A stretch of 64,000 nucleotides of DNA from contig NZ_AQFT02000001.1 of NCBI RefSeq assembly GCF_000364225.2, positions 310,001 through 374,000 of the forward strand, given 5' to 3'. Source of the DNA: Eubacterium plexicaudatum ASF492 (GTDB taxonomy: Bacteria > Bacillota > Clostridia > Lachnospirales > Lachnospiraceae). Numbering within the stretch: the first letter of the stretch is position 1; each line of letters starts with the position of its first letter. The translations under genes and the position numbers were made by a program. Of this stretch, positions 28,182 to 37,042 are shown piece by piece. The notes beneath the pieces are model-generated. The model did not search any database and was not told the origin of the DNA. It saw only the letters and a list, made by a program, of their open reading frames with translations.

Positions 28182-29585
28182 TTGAGTGAAATGAGTTTTA
28201 TGCTGTTTCAGCATATAGTGTCAGGGGTTGAAACGGTTTTATGTGCGTTCTGTATGGCGGTCTTTTTTCGTCCATATACGGCAGGACGCAAAAATAGGAT
28301 GCAAAAAAACATTGCGGTATTTCTGGCCTATGGGATGGCATATCTGGCGGGAAAAGCAACTTCCGTTTCCGGCTGGCTGTGCATGGTGATTGTAATCCTC
28401 CTGTTGATAGCAGGCAGCAGATGGCTGCGCATGGAAAGAAAACAGGTTTTTTTGTATGGCATACTGTTCTTTTGTACCAGGGATATGAGCAGGCTGATAA
28501 CGGAAAGCCTGTATTATCTCTTCAATGGGAAAATCGTGCAGGGGCTGGACAATGAAAATATGATATACCGTAATGTTGCGGCAGGATATTCTGTGTTCAT
28601 GATATTGAGAATCATACTGTTGCTTGCCATGCTGCTGTTCTTAAGTAAAAAACTGGAGAAGGGGCCGTCGGAACCGCATACAAAAGAACTATGCTATCTA
28701 TGCCTGACGCCAGTTGTGGGCATCCTGTTTGGAAATATCATTTTCCGCCTGCTTTTTACCGTTAAGGAAAATGTGTTTTTCTCGCTTTATGGCCAGTACC
28801 CTGCATTTATCGGTCTGGTGCCGTTCATAGCAGCCCTGTTTTATGTAGGCATGGTGGTCACGGTGGTATCATGGCAGGAGATGGTGGGGTTGCAGGAGGA
28901 GAAAAAGAAGTATTTCGTGGAACAGCAGCAGCTTGCGGCCATGAGGGAACGGATAGGGGAAGTGGAGCAGTTTTATGACGGGATACGCCGGATGAAGCAT
29001 GAGATGAAAAACCATCTCACAAACATAAAGGGACTGGCGGGCAGCGGCAGTTATGAGGAAATGGAACAGTATATTGCCAGGATGGACGAGAGCATGGATG
29101 CGTTTGAGATGTCTGTCAGGACAGGGAACGCTGTTACAGATGTAATCGTGAATGACAAGCAGAAAGCCGCAGAAAAGCTGGGCATACGGTTCAGGACTGA
29201 TTTTGTATATCCGGCATCGGACAGGTATAATGCGTATGATATTGCAATCATTGTAAATAACCTGCTGCAGAATGCGCTGGAAGCCTGTGGGAGGATGACG
29301 TCGGGGGAAAGATATATTTCCCTTTCCGGCCGCAGAAAAAACAGATTTTTTCTCATATCTGTAAAGAATTCCTTTGAGGGGGAGGTGGTATTTGATAAAA
29401 GCACGAATCTTCCGGTTTCCACGAAAGCGCCGGATGTACCGGGAGGCCCGGCTCCGCTGCATGGCATAGGCTTATCGAATGTCAGGCGTGAGGCGGCGAA
29501 ATACCTGGGAAATGTGGACATTAAAGTCAGGAAGAATGAGTTCAGCGTAACAGTGCTGTTACAGGAAAGGAGCAACCATGAATAA
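28182..29585 (+). CDS. AgrC-like sensor histidine kinase (GHKL)
   Basis: The N-terminal half has about six membrane segments (VFLAYGMAYLAGKATS, CMVIVILLLIAGSRWL, ILRIILLLAMLLFLS). A coiled linker leads to the phosphoacceptor His in GIRRMKHEMKNHLTNIKGL (about residue 272), the N box IIVNNLLQNALEAC and the G box LHGIGLSNVRREAAKYLG. This is the HPK10/AgrC type that senses peptides or small extracellular signals. Start TTG 28182 (GAGGAGGAAA) or ATG 28191. No AgrB/AgrD-type peptide gene is visible next to it. The stop overlaps the cargo gene's start by 8 bp. Confidence 0.88.
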   Translation: MSEMSFMLFQHIVSGVETVLCAFCMAVFFRPYTAGRKNRMQKNIAVFLAYGMAYLAGKATSVSGWLCMVIVILLLIAGSRWLRMERKQVFLYGILFFCTRDMSRLITESLYYLFNGKIVQGLDNENMIYRNVAAGYSVFMILRIILLLAMLLFLSKKLEKGPSEPHTKELCYLCLTPVVGILFGNIIFRLLFTVKENVFFSLYGQYPAFIGLVPFIAALFYVGMVVTVVSWQEMVGLQEEKKKYFVEQQQLAAMRERIGEVEQFYDGIRRMKHEMKNHLTNIKGLAGSGSYEEMEQYIARMDESMDAFEMSVRTGNAVTDVIVNDKQKAAEKLGIRFRTDFVYPASDRYNAYDIAIIVNNLLQNALEACGRMTSGERYISLSGRRKNRFFLISVKNSFEGEVVFDKSTNLPVSTKAPDVPGGPAPLHGIGLSNVRREAAKYLGNVDIKVRKNEFSVTVLLQERSNHE

Positions 29586-30315
29586 CACGATCAATGTAAA
29601 CTACATGACAAGGACGTACAGCAATTTTTTGAAAAGCAATGCAGCAAAAGGCGGCAAGACAGAAAGTCCGTCTTTTTGTGACAAGGTGGCGGAAAAGAGC
29701 CGGAATGTATCAGAAACGGGAAAGGCGGGGGCTGTTTCAGCAAAGGACATGACAATGGATGAGTATAAGCAGTATATTCATGAAAAGATTTCACAGATTC
29801 CCATGCACCCGACCCGTATGTCGGAGAATATTTCCATCCATATTTCAGAAGCGGGGTTTGAGGCGATGAAAAATGACCCGGAGTATGAGGCGTGGGTGCT
29901 GAATGACCTGCGGACAGGATGGGCGCAGCCGGACAGATGGGCAGGCGTCTGTGGAGGGACTTATTCCACCATCTATTACGGGGCAACAAAAGAAGAGTGC
30001 CACGCAGAGATGTGGAGCGCAGGATACCGGAACGGAAGCGGGAAAAGCCTGTTTGACGGCAGGGCAAAAGACAGTTTCTGGGAGCGCAGGACAGAGCAGA
30101 AAAAACGGACGGAGGCGCAGATAAAAAAAGATCAGGAAAAGAAAAGGATGCGGGAAGAAGCCAATGTGAAGGCAGCGATGGAAAAAAGCGATGCGCACAG
30201 GCGGCTGATGTCTCAGTGGGCAAAAGAGACCGTATATTCCGATTCCGTTCCGGAAAAATCGGGGACTGCGGCAATAGCAAATGCTGCTTATGAAGCAGCG
30301 GGCATTTTGCAGTAA
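29578..30315 (+). CDS. Leaderless conserved protein coupled to the LytTR two-component system
   Basis: The 245-residue protein begins MNNTINVNYMTRTYSNFLKS, with no signal peptide or membrane segment. The middle has MTMDEYKQYIHEKISQIPMH and ENISIHISEAGFEAMKNDPE…YEAWVLNDLRTGWAQ. A long charged helix (~170-215, EQKKRTEAQIKKDQEKKR) follows. I cannot name the family with certainty. Overlap with the kinase stop implies translational coupling. The N-terminal style resembles the proteins at 58958 and 63411, so they may be related cargo exported by an unusual route or acting in the cytoplasm. Confidence 0.7.
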   Translation: MNNTINVNYMTRTYSNFLKSNAAKGGKTESPSFCDKVAEKSRNVSETGKAGAVSAKDMTMDEYKQYIHEKISQIPMHPTRMSENISIHISEAGFEAMKNDPEYEAWVLNDLRTGWAQPDRWAGVCGGTYSTIYYGATKEECHAEMWSAGYRNGSGKSLFDGRAKDSFWERRTEQKKRTEAQIKKDQEKKRMREEANVKAAMEKSDAHRRLMSQWAKETVYSDSVPEKSGTAAIANAAYEAAGILQ

Positions 30316-30753
30316 GGAAGATCATGCCCGGACTTACCATAAGGGGGCATGGGCGGCTTTGAATGACAGAGGGGCCGCGGTAAGACCTCAATCATTAAAA
30401 GACTATGACAGTAACGGTTATAGTCTTTTTCATGCAGTAATTACCGTACGAAAAGAACCCCTATTCCCATAAGCGGAAACAACAATATTCCGCAATCCAA
30501 ACTCCTGAAAATTAACGGAAGAAAATCATTTATCAGCACCAAAACCAATCAATCATATCAATCAATCCAAATCACAGGAGGGCAATCAGTACCGAGCAGA
30601 GGGAACGTGCAAGGCAGATGATGATTGCTAATAATAGGACAAAGGGTGATTGAGAAAAATTTAATGGAATTGTGTATGTGCTTGTGGTAAGATAATGACA
30701 TTGAACAATTCAACAAATTAAAGTTATAGAGAATGTAAGTAAGGAGTTTAACA
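30316..30753. other. Intergenic region with a short relic
   Basis: A short frame after AGGAGGGCA (30577) reads AISTEQRERARQMMIANNRT and stops; it looks like the N-terminus of a lost protein. Upstream, an imperfect hairpin near 30395-30430 (AAGACTATGACAGTAACG…TATAGTCTTTTTC) could end the LytTR operon. Confidence 0.4.
30395..30432 (+). terminator. Possible terminator of the LytTR operon
   Basis: AAAAGACTAT pairs with ATAGTCTTTTT around a short loop containing GACAGTAACGGTT; the right arm ends in a T-run. It is located about 85 bp after the cargo gene stop. Confidence 0.65.
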
Positions 30754-32238
30754 ATGAAAAATCTTTTGAAACGTAACCGATTTGCAGTTTTCATAATCTT
30801 AACTTTTTTAATCTATGTAATGTCCAATGGAGAATGGTGTATCCCGTTCTTTGCATGGATTTATCCAATTTTGTTTTTACATATGCTTTCTCTCAATCAT
30901 ACCCGAAAAGTATATCTTATAATTGGCTCAATATATGCCATCGGGTTTGTTTTCCAGTTTGAAAAAGCCATCGGAATGGATATAAAAATATGTATGGTAG
31001 TAGCTTGTTTGGTAGCTTTTCTGAAAATTTTACCGTATTACTATTGGTCTAAATCAAAAATGAGATTTCAAGATACCGTTATTTTTGCTGGTATAATGGT
31101 ATCAATAGAATATATCATGTATTTGGTATATCCTATTTTGGGCGGGTTGTCTGACGCTTATACACAATACCAAAATCTATACCTGCTGCAAATAGTAACG
31201 GTAACAGGGATTTACGGAATTACCTTTTTAATGTATTGGACGGCGGCAATGGTTATATGGATTTGGAACAATAAAAGCAAAAAAGAACACATCGGAAAAT
31301 ACATCATCGTATATGGTTCTGTAATTGGCTTGGTATTTGCCTATGGAGTTGTTATGTTTCATTTTGCAGGAAATTCAGATAGAAGTGTTAGGATCGCTGG
31401 AATAACCGTTCCGATTTCAGAACTGTTAAATAATGATAAAGATGTATATTCTACATTTTATACCAACACATTTACCGATGAAAATATTACTAATACAAGG
31501 AAGAAACTATCATCGGTAGCTGAGGAACTTTTCCTAAAAACAGAGTTGGAAGCACGGGCAGGTGCAAAGATTGTTTTTTGGTCCGAACTGAATGGAGCGG
31601 TTTTAAAACAAGATGAAGATATGCTTCTGCAACGAGCATCGGACATGGCAAAACAGGAAGAAATCTATTTGATTGTTTCATTACTGGTGAAAACTCCTTA
31701 CGAGGACTTAAAGGAAAATAAAACGGTAGCATTTAATCCACAAGGAGAACTAATATCAAAATATTTTAAGCATGGACGTTCAATCGGAGAATTGTGCCAA
31801 AAAGGAGATGGAATGCTAAAAAGTTTTGATACGGAATATGGTAGAATTGCGCCGTTTATATGTTCCGATATGGCATTTTTGTCTAAAATACGGCAGGCAG
31901 GTAGAAATAATGTAGATATACTAATTGTTCCGGCTTCGGATTGGAAAGAAATGACATTAATAGCTGCAAAGACAGCGATTGTGCGTGGGGTTGAAAATGG
32001 AAGTAATATAATCAGACATACAAATAACGGAATGTCGATTGTTTCAAATGTTAAGGGCTGTGTGTTGGCACAGAGCGATTACTTTCAGTCTGATACAAAG
32101 ACATTATCAGCACAGGTTGCTATGAAAGGACGCTTTACGCTTTATTCATATATTGGAAATCTATTTGTATATCTGTGTAATTTATATTTGTTATGGAGTT
32201 TCATACCACCCAAAATTAAACGATTAATTAAGAGGTAG
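30754..32238 (+). CDS. Apolipoprotein N-acyltransferase-like nitrilase (Lnt-type) membrane protein
   Basis: The 494-residue protein has about seven N-terminal membrane segments (FAVFIILTFLIYVMSNGEWC to IGLVFAYGVVMFHFA), then an external nitrilase domain (~210-465) and a last membrane helix (GNLFVYLCNLYLLWSFI). The nitrilase triad is recognisable: Glu in VFWSELNG, Lys in SKYFKHGRSIGE, Cys in APFICSDMAF. Lnt acylates lipoprotein N-termini. Low-GC Firmicutes usually lack canonical Lnt, so this may be a divergent acyltransferase or amidase. Start ATG 30754 follows AAGGAG. It appears monocistronic. Confidence 0.75.
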   Translation: MKNLLKRNRFAVFIILTFLIYVMSNGEWCIPFFAWIYPILFLHMLSLNHTRKVYLIIGSIYAIGFVFQFEKAIGMDIKICMVVACLVAFLKILPYYYWSKSKMRFQDTVIFAGIMVSIEYIMYLVYPILGGLSDAYTQYQNLYLLQIVTVTGIYGITFLMYWTAAMVIWIWNNKSKKEHIGKYIIVYGSVIGLVFAYGVVMFHFAGNSDRSVRIAGITVPISELLNNDKDVYSTFYTNTFTDENITNTRKKLSSVAEELFLKTELEARAGAKIVFWSELNGAVLKQDEDMLLQRASDMAKQEEIYLIVSLLVKTPYEDLKENKTVAFNPQGELISKYFKHGRSIGELCQKGDGMLKSFDTEYGRIAPFICSDMAFLSKIRQAGRNNVDILIVPASDWKEMTLIAAKTAIVRGVENGSNIIRHTNNGMSIVSNVKGCVLAQSDYFQSDTKTLSAQVAMKGRFTLYSYIGNLFVYLCNLYLLWSFIPPKIKRLIKR

Positions 32239-32310
32239 TTAAATTCCAGTTTGTCGGGAAGCTGCAAAAAGTGAAAAATCGGAATTTCATAAGGATAGGA
32301 TAATGGTTTT

Positions 32311-32574
32311 ATGTGGGCGTTTTTCATTAGTGTTCTTCTGTTTTTTTCAAGAAAATATTATCATTTTCCGGTAAACGGAAACAAAAGGGAGAAGCACAGG
32401 GTAAAACCGTATTCCAATTTTGTGTGCGGTATTTATACTATATATTTGAAGTAATGCTTGTTATTCTGGGGTGCGTTTCATTTCGTATCAAGAGGAGTAG
32501 GACTTGAGATATGGAACGGAATTTCTACTATGATATTTTCTGTTCTTAGCGGTGTAATGTATTTAAGATTAAAT
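32311..32574 (+). pseudogene. Truncated, frameshifted small membrane protein
   Basis: ATG 32314 opens MWAFFISVLLFFSRKYYHFP…YSNFVCGIYTIYLK. In other frames the sequence goes on as EVMLVILGC and FHFVSRGVGLEIWNGISTMI…FSVLSGVMYLRLN. At 32575 the complete IS66 begins, so the 3' end was probably cut by that insertion. I do not recognise the family. Confidence 0.4.
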
Positions 32575-34378
32575 GTAACTATTCAGAACCCCCTTATTCA
32601 AAGATGAAATCAGGATGACCTGAGATTGCATTTCTGATTGCTTCGTAAGCATTGTATCCCTGCTTATGTGCTGTGCCAACATAGGACATGATTTTTAGAT
32701 AATCTCTGGCACCTTCCTCAGTTCGGAAGCATCCGGATACTTTGGTTTTCACCTTTATCATCCGCAGATCTCGTTCCGCCTGGTTGTTATCAAACGGGAC
32801 ATGGAAGTTATGGATAAAAAGGCAGACTGAGGCCTTGTAATTTGCAAGGCGTTCTGCCAGGGCAAGGATTTTTCCTTTTTTCTTCCGTCCACGTTTTTTC
32901 TCCGGGGTTTCGGTAAGTGGATTTTCCTTCCGGGCCTGTTCGATAAGTTCATCATACTTCTTATCGAACTTATGATAATGATAATAGCTCAGAGAGTCCT
33001 TTCCCTTCTCTACAGCTTTCTCTTTGGCCTTTTTCATTTCCAGTAAAAGGTCTATAAATGCAGATGCCCACTTCTGATCCGGATGATTTTCATCAATCCC
33101 CGTTAATTCACAGAGAAGATGGGCACAGCAGACTGCATGCTGAATATCCGGATAATTCCAGTAGGAAGCCCAGCAGTCATGCATGGCAATCCCTTTGAAT
33201 TCCGGAAGAACGCCGCATTGCCCCATACCTGCAGTTCCACGTTTGGGACTGATATCAAGATAGGTGTATTCACAGTTTGAGGCACCATGAACCCACCAGG
33301 GTTTTTTATCCACTCTGGTTCCGGTTTCGTCGAAATGTCCAAGCGCAGAACCGATCATCTTATCCTTGATCTTACCTACTGTTTCACTCAGACTGTCAGC
33401 GCATCTTTTTACCATGCTGCTGACCGTTCCTGTTGCAATCGGAATGTTAAATACTCCGGAAAGAATCTCATGGGTACGTTTGATGCTGACTGCGCCTACG
33501 GTATTTAGTGCAACAGCTAATGCCTGAAGGTTTTCACCATACTGTACGGTTGCTTTTACGTCAGAAGGGAAAGCACCTGTGCGGGTATCTCCATGCAGCA
33601 TACAGACTGGAAGTTCCAGCGCCTGATGCTCCGTTACATTGACTTTAACAACTGCGTCAATAACATGGCGTTTCTCCGCAATACATGCAGTGCCTTTGCA
33701 CATCTGATAATGCTGGCATCCTTTACATGCGGAGGGCATATGTTTGACTATTTCATCCGGAGCTGTTATTACCGCTAAATGTATCCCCTGATGTCCATTC
33801 TGTCCACCGACCTTTTTTCCGGATGGTTTGCGCAGACTCTTAGGAGCAGGTTTTTTATAGCCATCACTTGAAGGTGGTTTGGAACTGTTTTTGGAGTTCT
33901 TATTAATCTGTTCCTTCAGTTCCTGTATGGTCTGATTTAACTCAGCAATAGTTGCTGTGAGAATTTCATTTTGCCTGAGCAATGAAGCATTCTGTTCAAG
34001 CAATTGCTGAACCATTTCAAGTGTAACATTTACTGGCATTCAGACCACCTTCTTCCGTTAAATTTGATACTTCTATTTTAACGGAAAATGGTCCAAAAAG
34101 CGAATCGTGTCGTTTTGATATACTGTCAAAATAACGGTGGATAAACAGTAAAAAACAAGAGATAATTGCCGGTAACACTCGGATAAAATCCACAATTACT
34201 CTGTTATCTGTGATACAACTGGGGAATTATGTTTCAGTAATCCACAGCCCAAAAACACTTGGCAGTTATACTAGAAAGTTATCCACTTTTTACACTAAAG
34301 CAATGACGAAACAGAAATTTTATTTTCTCTGTTTTGTCCAAAAATCAATGTGCCCTTAACGGGGTGCTGAACAGTTAC
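32575..34378 (-). mobile_element. Complete IS66-family element (single-ORF, ISBst12-like)
   Basis: The imperfect terminal repeats are GTAACTATTCAGAACCCC at the left (32575) and the complement of GGGGTGCTGAACAGTTAC at the right (ending 34378). Between them lies one intact transposase gene on the minus strand and about 340 bp of non-coding DNA on its upstream side. There are no tnpA or tnpB accessory genes, as in the ISBst12 subgroup. I could not find a matching 8-bp target duplication. Confidence 0.75.
32594..34039 (-). CDS. tnpC: IS66-family transposase
   Basis: The 481-residue protein is full length. An N-terminal leucine-zipper-like coil (EMVQQLLEQNASLLRQNEIL) and a basic KNSSKPPSSDGYKKPAPKS motif are followed by a zinc finger (CKGCQHYQMC). 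The DDE core has GHFDETGTRVDKKPWWVHGA, AMHDCWASYWNYPDIQHAVC, and VPFDNNQAERDLRMIKVKTK. The end (GTAHKQGYNAYEAIRNA) is typical. All catalytic parts are present, so the element could still move. Confidence 0.93.
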   Translation of the reverse strand: MPVNVTLEMVQQLLEQNASLLRQNEILTATIAELNQTIQELKEQINKNSKNSSKPPSSDGYKKPAPKSLRKPSGKKVGGQNGHQGIHLAVITAPDEIVKHMPSACKGCQHYQMCKGTACIAEKRHVIDAVVKVNVTEHQALELPVCMLHGDTRTGAFPSDVKATVQYGENLQALAVALNTVGAVSIKRTHEILSGVFNIPIATGTVSSMVKRCADSLSETVGKIKDKMIGSALGHFDETGTRVDKKPWWVHGASNCEYTYLDISPKRGTAGMGQCGVLPEFKGIAMHDCWASYWNYPDIQHAVCCAHLLCELTGIDENHPDQKWASAFIDLLLEMKKAKEKAVEKGKDSLSYYHYHKFDKKYDELIEQARKENPLTETPEKKRGRKKKGKILALAERLANYKASVCLFIHNFHVPFDNNQAERDLRMIKVKTKVSGCFRTEEGARDYLKIMSYVGTAHKQGYNAYEAIRNAISGHPDFIFE

Positions 34379-34809
34379 ATTTACTATTAATAAAAGAGCT
34401 GAACGGAAATTTTAAAACTATCTGATACAAAAAGCGGGCAGAAATGCCTGCTTTTTTTTGAGGGGGAGGATTATAAATGTGCCGGGAGCCTGCTCTGGCA
34501 GAGAATAGATTCTCTTACGGCATCCCGGGGAATTCTCCATTTTTTCCCGATACGGAACCCTTTTATCATGCCGCTGTTTAAAAAACTGTAAGAACGGTTC
34601 ATTCAAATGTTACTATGCTTTTCTCACTATTAAATAACAGTGCTTGCTGCACCGCTGCTGCACCATTTCTGAAAGAGCCTTAATGTGACAGGAAATTATA
34701 ATGAAATGCTCCAAAATACTCAGAAAATCAATCGTAAAAAAATACGATTGATTTTCTGCATATTTCTGTTTATAATATAAGCAATAAAATTGGAAAGGGA
34801 GAGCGGTGT
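34379..34809. other. Intergenic region with a terminator-like hairpin
   Basis: AAGCGGGCAGAAATGCCTGCTTTTTTTT (core arms AGCGGGCA/TGCCTGCT, about 34431-34455) is a good hairpin plus T-run. Downstream, TGTTTATAATATAAGC near 34767 offers a -10 (TATAAT) for the AlbA_2 gene. No other gene is supported. Confidence 0.5.
34431..34459 (+). terminator. Hairpin terminator after the IS66 element
   Basis: The arms AGCGGGCA and TGCCTGCT enclose a loop of GAAA and are followed by eight Ts. It would stop transcription leaving the IS66 rightward. Confidence 0.65.
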
Positions 34810-36063
34810 ATGCGTGAAACAAGAACAAAAGAGTTCAAAGAAATGATTACAAATACATTTTTAAAAACAGTAAGTGCCTTTTCGAATTACGATGGAGGAG
34901 AAATATTTTTTGGAATTGATGACAATGGCGATATCAAAGGGCTGCCGGATGTAAAACAAGCGTGTCTGGATATTGAAAATAAAATTAATGACGGCATTAC
35001 TCCGCAGCCCGATTATACACTGGAATTGCAGAATAATGAAAGAACGGTAAAACTGACTGTAAAAAGCGGGCTTCAAAAGCCATATTTATATAAATCGAAA
35101 GCATATAAGCGAAATGATACTGCAACAATAGAGACTGACACACTGGAGCTGTCGAGACTGATTTTAGAAGGAAAAAATATCAGGTTTGAAGAACTGCCGT
35201 GTGAAGATCAGGAGCTGACTTTTAATGTGCTGTGTCAAAAATTAAAAGAATGTATCCAAATTGAAACTTTTAATCAGGATACCTTGAAAACGCTGAATTT
35301 ATATAACAGCGCTGCCGGATATAATAATGCGGCTGGTATTTTGGCGGATAAAAATCATTTTCCGGGAATTGATATCATGAGGTTCGGTGAGAACATCAGC
35401 GTGATTCATAAGAGAGCAACGTTTGATAATATATCTATTTTGGCAGGCTACGAAAAAGTATCAGAGATATTCAGAGATTATTATCAATATGAGGAAATAC
35501 AAGGCACCGAAAGGAAAAAAGCAGAAAAAATACCAGAGGCCGCGTTTAGGGAAGCAATCGCAAACGCGCTGATTCACCGGGTGTGGGATGTGGAGTCACA
35601 GATAAGAGTTTTGATGTTTGACGACAGAATAGAAATTATTTCTCCGGGAGGACTGCCTTCCGGAATAACGGAAGCTGAGTATTTATCGGGGAAACTTTCA
35701 GTCTTAAGAAATAGAAACCTTGCAAATGTATTTTACAGGCTGGGGTTTGTCGAAATATTCGGTACAGGAATTACGCGGATAAAGCAGCTCTACGAAGAAG
35801 GATTGAACCAGCCGGATTTTGAAGTTTCGGAAAATGCAATTAAGATTGTACTTCCGGTTTTTGAGAAAACCCTGAATTTAACGGAGGACGAAAGAAAAAT
35901 ATATAAAATTTTAAATAAAACAATGCTGAAATCAATTAGCGAAATTGCTCCTTACGTCCCGTTTGGTAAATCAAAGACAACACAATTACTGAAAGGGATG
36001 GGTAAAAAAGGTGCTGTGAAAATTGAAGGCAGAGGAAGGGGTACTAAGTATGTGATAAAGTAA
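34810..36063 (+). CDS. AlbA_2/Schlafen-like ATP-binding protein
   Basis: The 417-residue protein carries an N-terminal AlbA_2 domain (ETRTKEFKEMITNTFLKTVS, AFSNYDGGEIFFGIDDNGDI). A GHKL-like C-terminal region (AFREAIANALIHRVWDVESQ, IEIISPGGLPSGIT, RLGFVEIFGTGITRIKQLY) and a winged helix (ISEIAPYVPFGKSKTTQLLK) follow. It is complete and starts at ATG 34810 after GGAAAGGGAGAGCGG. The family is related to Schlafen and occurs in phage-defence neighbourhoods and as regulators. It lies at the left edge of the CHAT/AAA/trypsin region. Confidence 0.82.
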   Translation: MRETRTKEFKEMITNTFLKTVSAFSNYDGGEIFFGIDDNGDIKGLPDVKQACLDIENKINDGITPQPDYTLELQNNERTVKLTVKSGLQKPYLYKSKAYKRNDTATIETDTLELSRLILEGKNIRFEELPCEDQELTFNVLCQKLKECIQIETFNQDTLKTLNLYNSAAGYNNAAGILADKNHFPGIDIMRFGENISVIHKRATFDNISILAGYEKVSEIFRDYYQYEEIQGTERKKAEKIPEAAFREAIANALIHRVWDVESQIRVLMFDDRIEIISPGGLPSGITEAEYLSGKLSVLRNRNLANVFYRLGFVEIFGTGITRIKQLYEEGLNQPDFEVSENAIKIVLPVFEKTLNLTEDERKIYKILNKTMLKSISEIAPYVPFGKSKTTQLLKGMGKKGAVKIEGRGRGTKYVIK

Positions 36064-36091
36064 TCAGCCCATATTGAACGGAGGAAAGAGT

Positions 36092-36470
36092 ATGAGATAT
36101 CTTTATCATTATACAAGCCTTGATACACTTGCATTAATCTTAAAAAACAGAACACTATGTTTTAACAATCTTCGGAATGTGGATGATATGGAAGAAGCAC
36201 AGTCAGAAGATATGGGTGAGTTTGGGAAGTTTGTCTATGTCAGCTGCTGGACAGCGGATAGTAAAGAATCCATCCCATTGTGGAATTTATATACGCCTAA
36301 CATGCATGGAGTCAGGATTAGGCTTCCAGAGAAACCTTTTAAAATGTACCATTATAAAAAAGGGGAATTTTTTCTTAAGCAAGATACAGATACTTGTATT
36401 GAATTTGCAGATGTTTTTGCAGAAAATAAATACAGTGTGTCACCTGATAATCCCGCTTTATTATCTGAGG
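36092..36470 (+). CDS. DUF2971-like protein, 3' truncated
   Basis: Start ATG 36092 follows CGGAGGAAAGAGT. MRYLYHYTSLDTLALILKNR…FNNLRNVDDMEEAQ and FVYVSCWTADSKESIPLWNL…YTPNMHGVRI match DUF2971, a family recurrent in defence contexts and possibly related to NAD- or ART-type enzymes. After about residue 126 the sequence jumps to a CHAT domain in another frame, so a deletion fused two genes. The frame stops at 36499. Confidence 0.7.
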
Positions 36471-36947
36471 TCAGGCAGGAATACACCGGGACACGGTAAC
36501 GGTTTTTTATCTGCGGAGGAAATAAGCAGGATGGACCTGCGGGGGACAGAAATTGCCGTTCTGTCCGCATGCGGCTCTGGAAAAAGCATATTTTCCCTGC
36601 ATAAGCAGCAGATTGGCCTGCATGTCGCATTCGGAGTGGCAGGAGTGCGGTATATTATATCTGCTTTGTGGGCGGTGGACGATTTTCCGACAGCCGTGCT
36701 TATGAACTTTTTTTATGAGAATATGAAAAAAGGCATTTCCATATCAAAGGCGCTTTTTGCAGCAAAAAAGCAGCTGAAGAAAATGACGGTAAAAGAATTG
36801 GTAGCATTAATTCGGCAGGATCAAGAGTTGTTTTTCGGCTCTTATGATGAACTGCTGGCTGAATTTGAAGACCTGCCGTCAGAGTTCTGCTATTATTCTT
36901 CAATGCGTTATTGGGGGAGCTTTATCTGCAGCCAGACAATGTATTAA
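36470..36947 (+). pseudogene. CHAT caspase-like protease, C-terminal remnant
   Basis: In the frame ending at 36947 the sequence is GNGFLSAEEISRMDLRGTEI, then AVLSACGSGKS with the catalytic Cys, then GVAGVRYIISALWAVDDFPT and AVLMNFFYENMKKGISISKA. This is the end of a CHAT domain. The upstream half with the catalytic His (usually (H/T)HG) has been lost in the fusion with DUF2971, so it cannot be active. It stops 95 bp before the AAA/trypsin gene, as expected of an operon partner. Confidence 0.75.
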
Positions 36948-37042
36948 TTTTATATATTTTTAGATATTTCCAATCATGCTGTCATTATATTATAACGGCA
37001 GGATAACAGATTAACATATGACAATTAACAGAGGAAAGAAAT

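Noticed and set aside
29591-30391. 266-residue open frame antisense to the LytTR cargo gene
   Set aside because: It is proline/leucine/serine-rich with no start site and mirrors a coupled, better-supported gene on the plus strand.
36177-36947. 256-residue single gene spanning the DUF2971/CHAT junction
   Set aside because: The first third of that frame is out-of-frame DUF2971 sequence; only the CHAT part is meaningful, and no ribosome site precedes it.
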